Shown: in pieces, positions 63,193 to 64,000 of the stretch
Position numbering within the stretch: position 1 is the first letter of the stretch
How the letters are laid out: each line of letters begins with the position of its first letter
Origin: Bacteroidales bacterium
GTDB taxonomy: Bacteria; Bacteroidota; Bacteroidia; Bacteroidales; UBA932
Direction of reading: 5' to 3'
Assembly (NCBI GenBank): GCA_017619655.1
Contig: JAFZRV010000004.1
Location: forward strand, 1-64,000
DNA: 64,000 nucleotides
Translations under genes and position numbers: made by a program
Notes under the pieces: model-generated
Told to the model about the DNA's origin: nothing
Database searches by the model: none
What the model saw: only the letters and a program-made list of their open reading frames with translations

Positions 63193-64000
63193 TTAGAAAG
63201 TGATCTGGAGACCGCAGGAATACGTACGATAGATAGGCTCGGTACGGCCCCACACACCATTGGCATACGAACCGACACCGGTATTGATTTCCGGGTCGAT
63301 GCCGGTGCCCTTGTTGTTGTTGATGATGTCAACCAGGTTGTTGGCTGCCACATAGAAGCGGACCTTATCGATCTTGGCCTTGCTGGTCAGCTTGTGCGGG
63401 AGAGTATAGCCGACAGTCACGTTCTTCAGACGGAGGTAGGCCATGTTGACCAGGTACTTCGTCTGCGGATAGAAGTTGTAGCGACCGTTGTCCACGATGC
63501 TGGCGGAGATGGTACCCCGGCCGGCGCCGCCGCCGAAGAGGGCGGGATACTTGGCGTTCTGGTCGATATTCTCGGTAGCGACCTGCTGAGCGGTCACATA
63601 GCTCATCTGGTTGGTGTAGATACCGTCGACGCCACGCATGAACGGCATCACGAAGGAAGACTGGGTCCACATGTCACGCTTGCCCACGCCCTGGAAGTAC
63701 AGGTCGAGGTCGAAGCCGTTCCAGTTGCCGCCCAGGCGGAGGGAATACTGGTAACGCGGCGTGCTGTTACCGATCTTGACGAGGTCACCGTGATCTTCCG
63801 GCGTACCCTTACCCCAGTCGATCACACCGTCACCGTTCTGGTCCACGAACTTGATGTCACCAGGGCCATATTTGAACTTGCCGGATTCCAGTTTAGCCTG
63901 GGAAGGCGAAGAAGCCACATCGGCGGCGGAGGTGAAGTAACGATCGGTTACGAAGCCCCAGATCTCACCATATTCCTTGCCGGTGTAGTTGCTGTTGATC
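63193..64000 (-). CDS. SusC/RagA-like TonB-dependent receptor, C-terminal part
   Basis: This is the 3' part of a susC-type gene cut by the right edge of the window. The visible 269 residues are beta-barrel strands: KYGPGDIKFVDQNGDGVIDWG, GGNWNGFDLDLYFQGVGKR, and YLVNMAYLRLKNVTVGYTLP, ending with an aromatic C-terminal strand (GLQITF), as needed for barrel assembly. The plug and N terminus lie outside. It pairs with the SusD gene next to it. Confidence 0.93.
   Translation of the reverse strand, partial: INSNYTGKEYGEIWGFVTDRYFTSAADVASSPSQAKLESGKFKYGPGDIKFVDQNGDGVIDWGKGTPEDHGDLVKIGNSTPRYQYSLRLGGNWNGFDLDLYFQGVGKRDMWTQSSFVMPFMRGVDGIYTNQMSYVTAQQVATENIDQNAKYPALFGGGAGRGTISASIVDNGRYNFYPQTKYLVNMAYLRLKNVTVGYTLPHKLTSKAKIDKVRFYVAANNLVDIINNNKGTGIDPEINTGVGSYANGVWGRTEPIYRTYSCGLQITF

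Overview
This window is a gene-dense, G+C-rich stretch of the chromosome of a bacterium in the phylum Bacteroidota, most likely order Bacteroidales. The evidence is the recurrent TAnnTTTG -7 promoter box (often with a TTTG -33 box 18-21 bp upstream), a SusC/SusD pair, a seven-gene RseC-Rnf cluster, and Bacteroidota-type small families (DUF3098, DUF4270, DUF4294, a stand-alone GT5-like protein). The genus cannot be fixed from sequence alone. There are no rRNA genes, CRISPR arrays, prophage genes or insertion sequences. Almost everything is chromosomal housekeeping. The one clear accessory insert is a toxin-antitoxin pair at about 1.66-2.59 kb.

Layout. 1-2.6 kb: the 3' end of pnp, an orphan lipoprotein, and an A+T-richer HTH-nucleotidyltransferase/HEPN toxin-antitoxin module. 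2.6-4.7 kb: glyA, a SpoU-family RNA methyltransferase and tRNA-Pro(CGG), followed by a cluster of palindromes. 4.9-15.9 kb (minus strand): two M23-family envelope proteins, a MerR regulator, a Nif3-like protein, a coiled-coil zinc-ribbon protein, dnaB, rseC, rnfBCDGEA and a small TPR protein. 16-21 kb (plus): alaS, then one continuous reading frame joining an LptF/LptG-type permease to methionyl-tRNA formyltransferase. 21-30 kb: queG, threonine dehydrogenase, thiamine diphosphokinase, a periplasmic histidine phosphatase and a 1.6-kilo-residue alpha-2-macroglobulin-like protein. 29.8-33.3 kb (plus): tgt, a second LptF/LptG permease and a nucleoside-type MFS transporter. 33.4-44.1 kb (minus): the spc/alpha ribosomal cluster from rplP to rplQ, with secY, map, infA and rpoA. 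44.3-53.6 kb: a dipeptidase/hydrolase fusion, a GltS-type symporter, lpxH, uppP, DUF3098, ftsX, a GT5-like protein and a DUF4270 lipoprotein. 53.6-56.4 kb: fabF, acpP, kbl. 56.4-61.4 kb (minus): rplM-rpsI-rpsB-tsf, lpxK, dusB. 61.4-64 kb: a SusD gene and the 3' part of its SusC.

Genes that work together. Threonine dehydrogenase, kbl and glyA together can turn threonine into glycine and then move one-carbon units. queG and tgt are both queuosine enzymes. lpxH, lpxK and the LptF/LptG-type permeases make and move lipid A/LPS, while uppP, ftsX and the M23 proteins act on the wall. The Rnf complex couples ferredoxin:NAD+ electron transfer to an ion gradient.

The main points for a second look are the in-frame permease-Fmt fusion, the operator-embedded promoter of the HEPN/MNT module, the M19 dipeptidase-alpha/beta-hydrolase fusion, the break in the S10-spc ribosomal cluster between rpsC and rplP with its own promoter and leader hairpin, and a three-copy 26-bp palindromic repeat whose arms vary but keep pairing.
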